Shown: positions 7,982 through 16,870 of the stretch, piece by piece
Layout of the letters: each line of letters begins with the position of its first letter
Numbering within the stretch: the first letter of the stretch is position 1
Origin: Hungatella effluvii
GTDB lineage: Bacteria > Bacillota > Clostridia > Lachnospirales > Lachnospiraceae
DNA length: 64,000 nt
Assembly (NCBI RefSeq): GCF_003201875.1
Contig: NZ_QJKD01000009.1
Span: 203,309-267,308, forward strand
Direction: 5' to 3'
The notes under the pieces: generated by a model
What the model saw: only the letters and a program-made list of their open reading frames with translations
The model's database searches: none
Told to the model about the DNA's origin: nothing
Program-made: the position numbers and the translations under genes

Positions 7982-8680
7982 ATGACAAATGAGGCAGCGA
8001 TGCCGGAAAAACGGGGGATAAAGAGGATGAGGAGAAGAGGGGCAAGGCGTTTGGTATTGAGATATGGAATCGTTGGTCTTCTGGCTGCGGGGCTGCTTTC
8101 CGGGTGCTCCGGTACGGGGGAACTGGAGGCTCAGAACCAGGAGCTGAAGTCGCAGGTGGAGAGCCTGTCAGCGGTAAAGGAGAGTCTTGAAGGCGAGAAG
8201 GAAAGCCTTTCCTCCGAACTGGCGTCGGCGAAGGAGCAGAAGGAAGAGGCTGGGAAGAAAGCCGCGTCTCTACAGGCGACGATCGACGAGATGGCTAAGG
8301 AAGCGGAAATCCAGGCTGGGGATGTGGTCGTCAGACTGATTGGGAAAGAGGACGTGGAGAAAGACTCCTCCAAATGGATATTTAACAGCTACAGCAATTT
8401 GAACTTTGAGATTACAAACAATACGGACAAAGATATACAGGGAATCCAGGGAAAATTAAAGATCATGGATCTGTTCGGCAAAGAGATTTTAACAGCCGGA
8501 TGTGATTTTACCGGACATACCATACCGGCGGGGGAGACCGTGGTCAACGATGATCTGAGCTTTGAAATTAATGATTTTATCGACGAGCATATGAAGCTGT
8601 ATACGACAGCGTATGAAGACTTAAAATCAGAGTATACGGTGACGCAGATCGTATTTACAGACGGGACAGTAAAGGAATAG
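7982..8680 (+). CDS. lipoprotein with coiled coil and FxLYD-like C-terminal domain
   Basis: The 232-residue protein has a long basic N-terminus, then a hydrophobic stretch ending in the lipobox LLSGC (Cys at about residue 42), so it is predicted to be lipidated on the outer face of the membrane. Residues ~48-105 form a heptad-rich coiled coil made of E/K/S/L. The C-terminal ~110 residues resemble FxLYD/DUF5067-like beta-sandwich domains of Gram-positive surface lipoproteins, judged by NLNFEITNNTDKDIQGI. Internal methionines at residues 7 and 16 could be the true start. No partner is evident; a terminator follows. Confidence 0.65.
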   Translation: MTNEAAMPEKRGIKRMRRRGARRLVLRYGIVGLLAAGLLSGCSGTGELEAQNQELKSQVESLSAVKESLEGEKESLSSELASAKEQKEEAGKKAASLQATIDEMAKEAEIQAGDVVVRLIGKEDVEKDSSKWIFNSYSNLNFEITNNTDKDIQGIQGKLKIMDLFGKEILTAGCDFTGHTIPAGETVVNDDLSFEINDFIDEHMKLYTTAYEDLKSEYTVTQIVFTDGTVKE

Positions 8681-8718
8681 GTGAGCAGCCACACTGGTGT
8701 CTGCGTGATTACATAGAA

Positions 8719-8745
8719 AACCTCGGGCTGGTCCTGAGGTTTTTC
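8719..8745 (+). terminator. terminator after lipoprotein gene
   Basis: A stem AACCTCGGG (8719-8727) / CCTGAGGTT (8733-8741) with one G-T pair and a 5-nt loop is followed by TTTT. Confidence 0.75.
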
Positions 8746-8816
8746 GCTGTCTGCATGAATTACGGCAAAAAAATGGTCATTCGCGGTCAGATCACACGGC
8801 CCAGGCCGGAAAAGAC

Positions 8817-8822
8817 TATAAT
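8817..8822 (+). promoter_or_regulatory. -10 box upstream of LCP/LytTR operon
   Basis: TATAAT at 8817-8822 lies 36 bp before the LCP start. No good -35 is visible. GGTCA at 8775-8779 and again at 8785-8789 form a direct repeat upstream, which could be an activator site, possibly of the LytTR regulator encoded downstream. Confidence 0.4.
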
Positions 8823-8858
8823 AAAACCATCAAATGACCCGGAAAGGAATGACAGTTT

Positions 8859-9923
8859 ATGTATGAACTCAGAGAAAAGAAAGAAGAAGGAACGAAGAAA
8901 CCCGTATGGAAAAAGGCGGCGGCATGTATTCTGGCGCTGTTGTTATTTTTTGCCTGCTCCGCGCTGCTTTATGTAACAAAGCTGGCGACATCCACACAGA
9001 AAATCCCGGATGCGGACATCAAGGCGATCAGCAATGATTATCTGAATGAAGCGACGGAGAAGCAGATGGACGATTACTGGACAGTGGCTATTTTCGGCGT
9101 GGACAGCCGCAACGGCGACCTTGGAAAAGGAACCAGCGCGGACACTCAGATGCTTCTCACGCTTAACCGCGCCAACGGGGAAATCCGGCTGGTATCCGTT
9201 TACCGCGATACGCTGCTGATGAGCAATGTGAAGGAAGGAAAGTGCCGGAAGATAAACTCCAGTTATTCGGAAGGCGGACCGGAGCAGGCCGTCACGGCAT
9301 TAAATGAAAACCTGGATTTGAAAATCGGGGATTACGTTTCCTTTTCCTGGAAGGCAGCTGCCGACGCGGTCAACCTGCTGGGGGGAATCGATATGGATAT
9401 CACAAAGGCCGAGTATGCGTATATCAATGCATTTATCACAGAAACCGTGGATAGTACGGGAATTCCTTCGGTACATTTAACGGGCCCGGGGCCGACTCAT
9501 CTCGATGGTGTCCAGGCCGTCGCCTACAGCCGGCTGCGTCTGATGGACACCGACATGAACCGGACGGAGAGACAGCGGAAGGTGATCGAGGCCGTATTGG
9601 AGAAGCTGAAGCAGGCGGATATTCCGACGATCAACCGTCTTCTGGAGACTGTGCTGCCACAGGTCGCAACCAGCATAGACGCAGGCGACTATCTGGAACT
9701 GGGAAAGAACGCCGGAAACTACCGAATTGTAAAAACCGAAGGCTTTCCGACGGTATACAAGGCGGCCACGCTTGGAAAGCTTGGAAGCTGTCTGATTCCC
9801 AACACGCTGGAATCCAATGTGACGGCGCTTCATGAATTCCTATACGAAGATCAGGACTATCAGAACTCAGACCGGGTGAAAGAGATCGGGGGAGAAATTA
9901 TTAAACAGGCATTGGGAGAGTGA
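8859..9923 (+). CDS. LytR-CpsA-Psr (LCP) family protein
   Basis: The 354-residue protein has a cytoplasmic basic N-terminus, one membrane helix (about residues 18-40) and an extracellular LCP domain. Typical LCP motifs are WTVAIFGVDSRNG, ADTQMLLTLN, LVSVYRDTLL and the basic MNRTERQRKVIEAVL that contacts the polyprenyl phosphate in this family. LCP enzymes transfer anionic glycopolymers from lipid carriers to peptidoglycan. The gene is first in an operon with a LytTR regulator nine bases downstream and, beyond a tnpB insertion, an AgrC-type kinase, suggesting cell-wall decoration under two-component control. Confidence 0.88.
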   Translation: MYELREKKEEGTKKPVWKKAAACILALLLFFACSALLYVTKLATSTQKIPDADIKAISNDYLNEATEKQMDDYWTVAIFGVDSRNGDLGKGTSADTQMLLTLNRANGEIRLVSVYRDTLLMSNVKEGKCRKINSSYSEGGPEQAVTALNENLDLKIGDYVSFSWKAAADAVNLLGGIDMDITKAEYAYINAFITETVDSTGIPSVHLTGPGPTHLDGVQAVAYSRLRLMDTDMNRTERQRKVIEAVLEKLKQADIPTINRLLETVLPQVATSIDAGDYLELGKNAGNYRIVKTEGFPTVYKAATLGKLGSCLIPNTLESNVTALHEFLYEDQDYQNSDRVKEIGGEIIKQALGE

Positions 9924-9932
9924 GGTGACACC

Positions 9933-10664
9933 ATGATTCGGATAGCAGTTTGTGATGATGAGCCCGCATTTGCAGAGCGGGTGAAGACGCTCATTGAAGC
10001 AGAGTGCCGCGCGCTTTCCGTTTCGTCGGAGACGGTTCTCTATACCGACAGCGGCATGCTGGCCTATGACATCGGGGAGAAGCGGTATTTCGATATGCTT
10101 TTCCTCGATATCGAGATGCCTGGTTTCTCCGGCATGGAGCTGGCGGATTTAATAAAGGATTCGCTGCCCCAGGCGCTTGTCTCCTTTATAACCTCCCATA
10201 CAAAGTACGCGGTCAAGTCCTTTGAGCTCTCCATCTTCCGCTATATACCGAAGGCGGAGGTGGAAAGCTGCTTATCCATGGCGGTTTCGGATGGGATTCG
10301 GCTGCTTTCCTGGAAGGTGAAGGAGTGTTACGTGGTGGAAGCACCGCGCCAGATCATGAAGGTGGCGATGAGCGACATTCTCTATATCTATAAAAAACAG
10401 AAATATTCATGTCTGGTTCTGCCTGGGGAGGAGGTGCCGGTCCGAAAGGCGCTGGGACAGGTGAAAGAGGAGCTTGGCAGAGAGGAGTTCCTGATGATTG
10501 AGAGAGGCTACATGATCAACCTTTACCATGTCAGAAAAATGGAAGGCGCATCCGTGGTTATGGACGATGGGACCGTGCTGCCGGTGAGCCAGAGCCATGT
10601 AAAAGAAGTGAGAGAGACCATTACCGGTTTCTTCCGGAGGCATCTGTCAATTACCCATGTCTAA
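9933..10664 (+). CDS. LytTR-family response regulator (AgrA-like)
   Basis: The 243-residue protein has an N-terminal receiver domain with phospho-acceptor D59 in MLFLDIEMPG and a C-terminal LytTR DNA-binding domain (about residues 140-236). The ribosome binding site GAGGTG lies just upstream. Its partner should be the GHKL kinase at 12082, from which it is now separated by a tnpB insertion. Its last codons (CATGTCTAA, 10656-10664) are repeated exactly at the start of the kinase gene (12081-12089). In an uninterrupted operon this sequence would give an ATGTCTAA stop/start overlap. Confidence 0.9.
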   Translation: MIRIAVCDDEPAFAERVKTLIEAECRALSVSSETVLYTDSGMLAYDIGEKRYFDMLFLDIEMPGFSGMELADLIKDSLPQALVSFITSHTKYAVKSFELSIFRYIPKAEVESCLSMAVSDGIRLLSWKVKECYVVEAPRQIMKVAMSDILYIYKKQKYSCLVLPGEEVPVRKALGQVKEELGREEFLMIERGYMINLYHVRKMEGASVVMDDGTVLPVSQSHVKEVRETITGFFRRHLSITHV

Positions 10665-12000
10665 TGCCCGATGAAGTGGGGCAGGCCCAGACACAGGCTT
10701 GTAACTCAACTACACGTAGTACGACATGTTGTTCATGTCTCCTACCTCAAACGCTGGCTACAATAGGCTGCGGGAAAGTCCCCCTCACATACGTTCGGCG
10801 GAATAGTTGACGGCAGCCCGCCTGTTTTGGTTATGCCTGACAGGCCTCTGCGAACAGAGTATTACAGCCTTTATGGTAGATGTTTATGGCCCCGGTTCGG
10901 TCGTCATTACTTCGGTAACCGCATATAGTACAGCAAAATTCATGTTTTTTTCTGTTGCGGTTAGCTTTTGTCGTATTCCCGCAGACCGGGCAACTCTGGC
11001 TGGTGTACTTCGGGTTGATCGCAAGGATTTCTGACTGCGACAGCACGGCTTTGTATTCCAGCATCTCCCGGAACTGGCTGAATGCCCAGGAGACCATTAC
11101 ATACCGGGACTTTAAACGGACATGTTCTGTGACAGTGCGTATCCCGGTTAAATCTTCTATAATAAAAAGCGTCCCGGCTCCATACTGTGAGATAAGTGCC
11201 TTCGTGACTGCGTGGTTTACCGCGGTTACGTAACGGTTTTCTTTCTCCCGGAGCTTTTTTAGTTTCCGCTTTGCTGATTTTGTCCCACATGCCTGCAGGC
11301 GTTTCCGCAGGCCAAGGGCTTTCGCGCGCTTTTCCTTGACCGCGCGGCCGGAAAAGAACCTGGTGTACCCTTTATCATCAAAGGAAACTGCCAAATGGTT
11401 CACACCCAGATCAATTCCAACGATATGGTTTAAGATATTCCTGTTCTCTACTTCCAGGGTGACCGGAATATGTAGATAATATTTCCTGTTTTTTCGAATC
11501 AGTTTAGCAGTGCCAAAGCGTCCGCCGGCACGAAACCAGTGTTCCATCCCTTTGGGTTCGAAGGGGATATGTAACCTGCCGGAAAGGGTATTTAAGCTAA
11601 TGGACTGGTTCGATATGGAGTAATCCCGGTTCCAGACCAGATCATATTCGAAGTTTCGAAAAGATACTTTCGTAAAAGGGTGTCCATTGCTTTTCATGGA
11701 TTGATATTTTGCAAGGACCGTCTTAAATACACTCTGAGTCATCTGAGAGCGGAGCCCGAACTGCTGTCTGACAGGGTAATATAAGGCATGGTCTAATGCG
11801 AGATAGCGTATTCCTTCCTGTCCAAAAACGAATACGGAGACAAAGTTCAGAACATCCCGAATAACGGACAGGGTCTTATTCAAAATAAGCATCTGTTCTG
11901 AGGTAGGGTATAGTTTGATTTTAGCAGTAATGGTAATAGATTTCATAGATTTGATACCTCATAATAGATTTACGATCTAAGTATATTTTACCATATTAAA
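10665..12000 (-). mobile_element. IS200/IS605-type element, tnpB only
   Basis: The tnpB gene occupies 10831-11946 with no tnpA beside it, so this is a tnpB-only (IS1341-like) element that would need TnpA from elsewhere to move. The right end, at lower coordinates, contains subterminal hairpins expected for this family: GACATG/CATGTC around 10722-10738 and ACTAC/GTAGT around 10708-10719. The omega RNA of TnpB should lie here, overlapping the 3' end of tnpB and running toward 10665. TTAC just outside the left end (near 12003, minus strand) would be a plausible target motif. Exact ends are not certain. Confidence 0.65.
10831..11946 (-). CDS. tnpB: TnpB RNA-guided endonuclease
   Basis: The 371-residue protein has the full set of TnpB features. 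The RuvC motifs are IVGIDLGVNHLAV (D179), FIIEDLTGIR (E264) and NDDRTGAINI (D349). The zinc ribbon is CPVC (C319, C322) with CCTIC (C339, C342). Length and N-terminus (MKSITITAKIKLYPTSEQ) are normal, so the nuclease should be catalytically intact. TnpB proteins use an RNA from the element's right end to cut at a target-adjacent motif and help retain the element. The gene sits between the LytTR regulator and its kinase, in the opposite direction. Confidence 0.9.
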   Translation of the reverse strand: MKSITITAKIKLYPTSEQMLILNKTLSVIRDVLNFVSVFVFGQEGIRYLALDHALYYPVRQQFGLRSQMTQSVFKTVLAKYQSMKSNGHPFTKVSFRNFEYDLVWNRDYSISNQSISLNTLSGRLHIPFEPKGMEHWFRAGGRFGTAKLIRKNRKYYLHIPVTLEVENRNILNHIVGIDLGVNHLAVSFDDKGYTRFFSGRAVKEKRAKALGLRKRLQACGTKSAKRKLKKLREKENRYVTAVNHAVTKALISQYGAGTLFIIEDLTGIRTVTEHVRLKSRYVMVSWAFSQFREMLEYKAVLSQSEILAINPKYTSQSCPVCGNTTKANRNRKKHEFCCTICGYRSNDDRTGAINIYHKGCNTLFAEACQA

Positions 12001-12017
12001 GAGTAAAAGGCAAACAA

Positions 12018-12089
12018 ATGTTTGAAAAACTAAAAAGGAGAAGGAGCTCGCGAAAGAGTCAGGAGGGGCACATTTTCTCTCATGTCTAA
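12018..12089 (+). CDS. possible 23-aa peptide overlapping kinase start
   Basis: An ATG at 12018 opens a frame coding a very basic peptide (MFEKLKRRRSSRKS...) that stops at TAA 12087-12089, eight bases into the kinase gene, an arrangement that favours translational coupling. Ribosome binding is weak (AAAGG twelve bases upstream). It may be only a leader frame or the displaced end of the regulator gene left by the tnpB insertion; it does not resemble an AgrD-type signal peptide. Confidence 0.25.
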   Translation: MFEKLKRRRSSRKSQEGHIFSHV

Positions 12090-13419
12090 AGACACAAGTC
12101 TCCATGTGCATTTGATGAATACCATATTTCAGCTTTGTGAATTTGCGGCCTATTTTTTGGAGGCATTGATCTGCTATTTTTTTATCCAGCTGTTTTTTCC
12201 GGAGAAAGCGAAGGGGAAACTCAGCTTTTTCCTGTTGTCCGGTGTTCTGCTTCTGACGCTGCAGCTTGCGGATTCTCTCCATGTGTATCCATTTCTGGTT
12301 ACCCTGTGGTTTGTCTTTTATATCTGTATGACTACGGTTCTCATTTTCCACGTGGATGTGTTTTATGCCGTTTCCCTGGTGAGCTTCTATATTCTGTGTG
12401 TCTACATTATTGATTTCTTCTGTATTTCGGTGATGGGGGTATTTTTGAAGAACCAGCAGTTCGCACAGATGGTCATCGCACAGCTGTCGCAGTGGCGTCT
12501 GGTGTATCAGGCTGCAGACAAGCTGCTGCTGACCGGGGCGTATTTTCTGGCGAGGAAAGCATTTCGCCGGGAGCTGGCCTATAATCCCCGGATGATGTTC
12601 CTGACCTCGGGGCTGGGGCTGTGCGGCGTCGGATTTCTGTCATGGCTCACGATTCAGGAGACGAGCCTTCATGCGCTGTTCGGGTGGAGCATGTGCATTA
12701 TCTTGCTGTTTCTCATCTATTTCCTACTGTTGTTTTACTCGAAATACGTGGGAGAGCAGAAGCAGCGCCTCGCCCTGGAATTGAAGGAGCAGATGATCGA
12801 CAGGGAGTACGATCTGATGGTCCGGCAGCAGCAGGAGCAGGAAGAGCTGTCGCATGACATGAAAAATCATTTGCTTGTGCTTTCTTCCATGATCGGAGAA
12901 GGGAAAATGACAGAGGCGGAAACGTATCTGGAGCGAATGGGAGAGCCGCTGCGCCAGCTGGAGATGATGGTATGGACGGGCAATCCGGTGCTGGATGTGC
13001 TGTTGAACAATGCCAGAAGCAGCGCGGCAAAGAAAAAAATCCGCTTTACCATTCAGGCGGATGCGCTGACACTGGGAGATATGGAAGACCGGGAGACGTG
13101 CAGCCTGTTTTCCAATCTTTTGGACAACGCCGTGGAGGCAGCAGACCGGGTGGAAAAGGAAGATCGCTGGATTACCGTTAAAATGCGAAAGGCGGGAGAC
13201 ATGATATTCATCGAACTTTCCAACTCCATGACCGGCAGGCCCTCCGTCAAGGACAACCGCCTGGTGACGACGAAACGGGAGGGAACCGGCCATGGGCTGG
13301 GACTTAAGAGCGCGGAGCGCGTGGTGGAAAAGTACGGTGGCAGTCTGGTCTGCGAATACGGAGACGGTGTTTTTACGGTTCTGGTGTCCTTTCTGGAAGG
13401 GCTGCGAGACCTCTCATAA
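12082..13419 (+). CDS. AgrC-like GHKL sensor histidine kinase
   Basis: The 445-residue protein begins with about six membrane helices (residues ~10-225) and no extracellular sensor domain, as in AgrC/ComD-type peptide sensors. A cytoplasmic coiled segment leads to the phosphorylation motif LSHDMKNHLLVL and a GHKL ATPase with NLLDNAVEAADR and GTGHGLGLKSAERVVEKYGG. It is the expected partner of the LytTR regulator at 9933. AGGAGGGG lies 13 bases before the ATG, somewhat far. Its last 47 bases overlap the convergent PHP gene. No AgrB/AgrD genes are nearby, so the ligand is unknown. Confidence 0.88.
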   Translation: MSKDTSLHVHLMNTIFQLCEFAAYFLEALICYFFIQLFFPEKAKGKLSFFLLSGVLLLTLQLADSLHVYPFLVTLWFVFYICMTTVLIFHVDVFYAVSLVSFYILCVYIIDFFCISVMGVFLKNQQFAQMVIAQLSQWRLVYQAADKLLLTGAYFLARKAFRRELAYNPRMMFLTSGLGLCGVGFLSWLTIQETSLHALFGWSMCIILLFLIYFLLLFYSKYVGEQKQRLALELKEQMIDREYDLMVRQQQEQEELSHDMKNHLLVLSSMIGEGKMTEAETYLERMGEPLRQLEMMVWTGNPVLDVLLNNARSSAAKKKIRFTIQADALTLGDMEDRETCSLFSNLLDNAVEAADRVEKEDRWITVKMRKAGDMIFIELSNSMTGRPSVKDNRLVTTKREGTGHGLGLKSAERVVEKYGGSLVCEYGDGVFTVLVSFLEGLRDLS

Positions 13420-14290
13420 TCCGGCCGTCATCCCAGAAGGCTCCGTGGCCGCCGAGACGGATTGCAGGCTTGTGTCTGCCGTGAAAGTCACTGCCGCAGG
13501 TGATAAGAAGACGGTTTTTCTCAGCGACCTCCACGTAATAGGCCGCTGTCTCCTCATCGTGATAAGAGGAAAATGCTTCGATTCCGTCGATTTCGCGAAA
13601 GAGCATACTCTCCAGCAGCTCGGTTTCGCCGCGGCCGAGATTCTGACCGGGGTGGGCCAGGACGCTGATTCCTCCGGCATCGTGGATCAGAGATACGGCG
13701 TCGGCAAGGGAAATGTAGTGGATCGGTACATAGGCAGGCTTACCTTCTGAGAAGAAATCCCAATAAAACCGCACATTTGGCATGTCGCTTTTTGCTCCGC
13801 CCGGAAGATACGGGCGGAGTATTTCATATTGCGGGGCTTCTTTTTTTGCGAGGAGAATATCCGCGATCAACTCGCCTGGAACGACGCCGTCGCTGGAGGC
13901 CGTCAGGACCTCAGCCTCATCGACCGGGATTCCTGTGGCGCTCTGAAATAATCGGATTTTCTCTCTGGCCGCCATTTTCTCCTGCTCCAGAATATCCTGT
14001 TCGATCTGTGCGAATTCCTTTCGCGTATGGTCGAAGCAGTATCCAAGCAGGTGGAAGTTCCTGCCTTTATGGGTGCAGTCCAGCTCGACTCCGGAGATGA
14101 CGCGAAGGCCGAAGGCGGCGCAGTCCGAAAGGGCTTCTGACTGGGCCGCGGCGACGCTGCGGACCGAGTTGTGATCCGTTATGGCGATTAAGTCCATGCC
14201 CTGTGCCCTGGACATTGCAACGATTTCCTGTGGTGTGTATTCTCCGTCGTCACTGGCTGCTGAATGGATGTGTAAATCAAGCTTTGACAT
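13373..14290 (-). CDS. PHP-domain metal-dependent phosphoesterase
   Basis: The 305-residue protein has all PHP motifs: DLHIHSAASDD (motif I), AITDHNSV, a glutamate in SGVELDC, a histidine in VLAHPGQN and GSDFHGRHKP. Such stand-alone PHP proteins hydrolyse small phosphoesters such as 3',5'-nucleotides or 5'-nucleotide ends; the substrate is not known here. It is the third gene of a minus-strand set, after the ROK regulator and MFS transporter, with an 81-bp gap before it. Its 3' end overlaps the kinase gene. Confidence 0.85.
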   Translation of the reverse strand: MSKLDLHIHSAASDDGEYTPQEIVAMSRAQGMDLIAITDHNSVRSVAAAQSEALSDCAAFGLRVISGVELDCTHKGRNFHLLGYCFDHTRKEFAQIEQDILEQEKMAAREKIRLFQSATGIPVDEAEVLTASSDGVVPGELIADILLAKKEAPQYEILRPYLPGGAKSDMPNVRFYWDFFSEGKPAYVPIHYISLADAVSLIHDAGGISVLAHPGQNLGRGETELLESMLFREIDGIEAFSSYHDEETAAYYVEVAEKNRLLITCGSDFHGRHKPAIRLGGHGAFWDDGRIMRGLAALPERTPEP

Positions 14291-14371
14291 TGAAGATCTC
14301 CCTTCTGTTTCTTTGATGGATGTATTATTTGGTGTGACTGGGCTCTGCGATTATTACAAAATAAAGGCGGG

Positions 14372-15679
14372 TCAATGTTTCTGCGATTCCCGAGTTTTCT
14401 GCCGCCTGCGGAAATAAAAGTAAATAAACTGCAGGAGCAGAATTCCTGCGGTTGAGATCAGGTAGAGAATCCGGATACTGGTAAATGCGGCGGGACCGGC
14501 CGCAGCAGAACCGGCCGCTGCGGTGCGGGCGTCGATCAATCCTTTGACTGCGCCTCCGATCATCGGGCCGAGGATGGAGCCGAGACCGATGGCTGCCGTA
14601 TAAAAATTATCATAGACAATCCGGTTATCCGCCGGCATCAGTTCGTATCTGCGGTTAAATACGGAGATCACAAATCCGGCGTTGGCTGCCGAGGATATGA
14701 GAAACGCGGCCGGAATAAAAAGGTACCAGTTCTGAGCGGAGGCGAAGGACATGAACAGAGTCTCACCTGCAAAGAACCAGATGGACATTTTTAAGGTAAA
14801 TTCATGGCCGCAGCGGTCACTTAACCTTCCCCAGAAACTGAGCAGAACGATCTGCGGCAGAGAGATGATCATGTATAGTCCGGTCACGATCTGATAGGGG
14901 AGCGCCAGATATTTCATCATGTAAACCATGGTATAGCTGTCGGAAATGGTAAGCAGCAGGTAAAAGATAAAGATGTAAGCCACAAAGCCTGTAAAGCATC
15001 GGTTTTTGAGAGGCAGTCCGGCGATGTCCCGGAAGCGGCAGCCTCTGCTGGAGGACTGGTACGGTTCCCCGTCTGGTGTTCCTGCCAGGAGAATCACTTC
15101 AAAGATTCCCATCAGGGCTGCAGCGGCAAACAGGATGGCGAAACCGATATATTTCCCTTCCATGAGGTCCATAAAACGGCCGCCAGCCAGCGACAGAACC
15201 ACTGTGACCGTGAGCGTCAGCGTCTGCCTTAGGGAAATGTACCGGCCGCTCCTTTTTTCATCGATAAAACCCAGCATCCACTGGTTCAGCACCACTGTCG
15301 TCTGGGCCTGAAGTGCGAAGGCAGCAACGACGGTGGGAACAAATACGTAAAGCTGCATCCTGGCTGGAAACAGAACCGGTATGGTGACAAGGAAAAGTGT
15401 TGCCAGGCGGGAGAGGATCGTGAGTACTATCGTCATTTTTTTGCGGCTGGTAAATCGCTCCAGAAATGCTGGAAATACGAGGATCAGCACGCCGCAGATA
15501 TTGACGATGACGCTTAAATAACTGACCAGAATGTCACCGGCTCCCATGAGAATCGCGAGGCCGCTTAAGAAAACGCCGCTGGTCAGATACGTAAACGCTG
15601 TGCCGAATCCGGCCTGGACGAGAAAGCAGGCACGGGGCCGGGAGTCCGGCAGGCCCTCACCCCCGGGCCGGGGTTTCAT
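14372..15679 (-). CDS. MFS transporter
   Basis: The 435-residue, strongly hydrophobic protein has about twelve membrane helices and a major-facilitator pattern, including LSDRCGHEFTLK between helices in the second half. It overlaps the stop of the upstream ROK regulator by 4 bp (ATGA), so the two are translationally coupled and the regulator probably senses the transported solute or its derivative. A sugar or glycoside is likely because ROK regulators respond to sugars, but nothing in the sequence names it. Confidence 0.82.
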   Translation of the reverse strand: MKPRPGGEGLPDSRPRACFLVQAGFGTAFTYLTSGVFLSGLAILMGAGDILVSYLSVIVNICGVLILVFPAFLERFTSRKKMTIVLTILSRLATLFLVTIPVLFPARMQLYVFVPTVVAAFALQAQTTVVLNQWMLGFIDEKRSGRYISLRQTLTLTVTVVLSLAGGRFMDLMEGKYIGFAILFAAAALMGIFEVILLAGTPDGEPYQSSSRGCRFRDIAGLPLKNRCFTGFVAYIFIFYLLLTISDSYTMVYMMKYLALPYQIVTGLYMIISLPQIVLLSFWGRLSDRCGHEFTLKMSIWFFAGETLFMSFASAQNWYLFIPAAFLISSAANAGFVISVFNRRYELMPADNRIVYDNFYTAAIGLGSILGPMIGGAVKGLIDARTAAAGSAAAGPAAFTSIRILYLISTAGILLLQFIYFYFRRRQKTRESQKH

Positions 15680-16722
15680 GGCTGCTCCTTTATAAACTGA
15701 ACGTCGTCAAAGATTTTCCCGGCTGTTAAGTACGCCATGCCGTCGTGATAGTCGTGCCAGAGATCGGCCGAATACAGAATCTCCGCGGACATGTGTCTCG
15801 GAAGAAGAGCGGAGAAGCCGTCGCTGATGGGACCGATACAGTCTTTGCGCAGATCGGGGCCGCCCAGGACGACATACTGGGGATTTAAAATGCCGCAGAT
15901 CCAGCCGATGATCCGGATCATCAGATTGGTGTAAGCTTTGTCATCCGCTGCTTCCATCAGCCACTCATCGAGAATCCGGCCATCCTCCATGGGAACCAGT
16001 CCCAGCTCCCCGGCGAAATTGCGAAAGCCGCGGACGACCCGCCCGCCGACGATGAAACCGGCACTGACACACGTTTTTTCCAGGTGAAGATACGCCATAT
16101 TCGTGAGATCCGGGGCCTCGCAGGGAAATTCCCTGGCATAGCAGCGGCCGAAGCCGATGGCTGTGGCATTTAAGTCATTCTCCATAACGATGGGAATGTG
16201 ATACCGCCCGGCGAGGCGGTCTCCTAAGTCATGGCGGCATAATTCGTCGCTGCTGCCGCTCCCTTTCCAGAACGAACCGTCTTCGACGATGCCCGGTACG
16301 CCGATTCCGATGGACTTTATATCCTTTCGCGCAATTAGTTCATCGAGGTACGCGGTGATGGCCGGCTCGTAGTCGTCGCCTGTAAACTCCAGTCTGCAAG
16401 TCTCTAAAATTTCTCCACAGATTCCTACAAGCAGTCCGTGCATCTCACTGCCCGAGATACAGATCGCCGCGCCGTAGTACTTATCCGGCTTGAAGCGGTA
16501 CCGTTCCGCCTTTCGTCCACCGCTGGATTCGTCGTGTCCAATGCTCTCGATTTCCCCGTTTTCCATCATCTCGGCCAGAAGAGAGCGGACCGTCGTAGAA
16601 CTGATCTGCGTCTCACCAGCGATTTCCGCCCTGGTCGCAGTGCCTCTGTTTTTGATCACTCTGCGGATCAGTGAAAGATTCGCCTGTTTTAAAAGCCGTG
16701 GTCTGGCGGTTAATGTGTCCAT
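15676..16722 (-). CDS. ROK family transcriptional regulator (NagC/XylR-like)
   Basis: The 348-residue protein has an N-terminal winged helix (SLIRRVIKNRGTATRAEIA and ISSTTVRSLLAEMMENGEI) and a C-terminal ROK sugar-kinase-like domain. The usual ROK zinc motif (CxCGxxGCxE after a GH) is absent: the corresponding region reads NFAGELGLVPMEDGRILDEW. The domain is therefore probably a pure sensor or a divergent member. It is the first gene of the ROK-MFS-PHP set and coupled to the MFS gene. AACTTTTATAAGTT, a dyad at 16752-16765, lies in its promoter region. Confidence 0.85.
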   Translation of the reverse strand: MDTLTARPRLLKQANLSLIRRVIKNRGTATRAEIAGETQISSTTVRSLLAEMMENGEIESIGHDESSGGRKAERYRFKPDKYYGAAICISGSEMHGLLVGICGEILETCRLEFTGDDYEPAITAYLDELIARKDIKSIGIGVPGIVEDGSFWKGSGSSDELCRHDLGDRLAGRYHIPIVMENDLNATAIGFGRCYAREFPCEAPDLTNMAYLHLEKTCVSAGFIVGGRVVRGFRNFAGELGLVPMEDGRILDEWLMEAADDKAYTNLMIRIIGWICGILNPQYVVLGGPDLRKDCIGPISDGFSALLPRHMSAEILYSADLWHDYHDGMAYLTAGKIFDDVQFIKEQP

Positions 16723-16736
16723 AAGAACGCCTCCTT

Positions 16737-16765
16737 GAAACTTTTGTTGGAAACTTTTATAAGTT
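16737..16765 (-). promoter_or_regulatory. candidate ROK operator region
   Basis: GAAACTTTT is repeated at 16737-16745 and 16750-16758, and AACTT-TTAT-AAGTT (16752-16765) is a perfect dyad. All lie just upstream of the ROK start codon, where an autoregulatory site would be expected. The assignment is inference. Confidence 0.35.
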
Positions 16766-16792
16766 TATAATAAAAGTATATGCGGGAACGAA

Positions 16793-16837
16793 AGAACTGT
16801 CAATAGAGAAAAAATATTTTTCTCTATTGACAGTTCT
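16793..16837. terminator. perfect 21-bp inverted repeat, probable bidirectional terminator
   Basis: AGAACTGTCAATAGAGAAAAA pairs perfectly with its complement across a 3-nt loop. It lies 34 bp after the stop of the minus-strand Rpn-like gene and is followed on that strand by TTTC. The stem is unusually long and perfect for a simple terminator, so a small mobile palindrome is also possible. Confidence 0.55.
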
Positions 16838-16870
16838 GGAGATCAGGAGGCGACGGGGATTTGTTTCATT

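Noticed and set aside
8775..8789. GGTCA direct repeat as a LytTR site
   Set aside because: It does not fit the known LytTR consensus well enough to be called on its own; only mentioned with the -10 box.
12724..13293. 189-codon minus-strand frame
   Set aside because: It is antisense to the kinase gene, which has intact kinase motifs.
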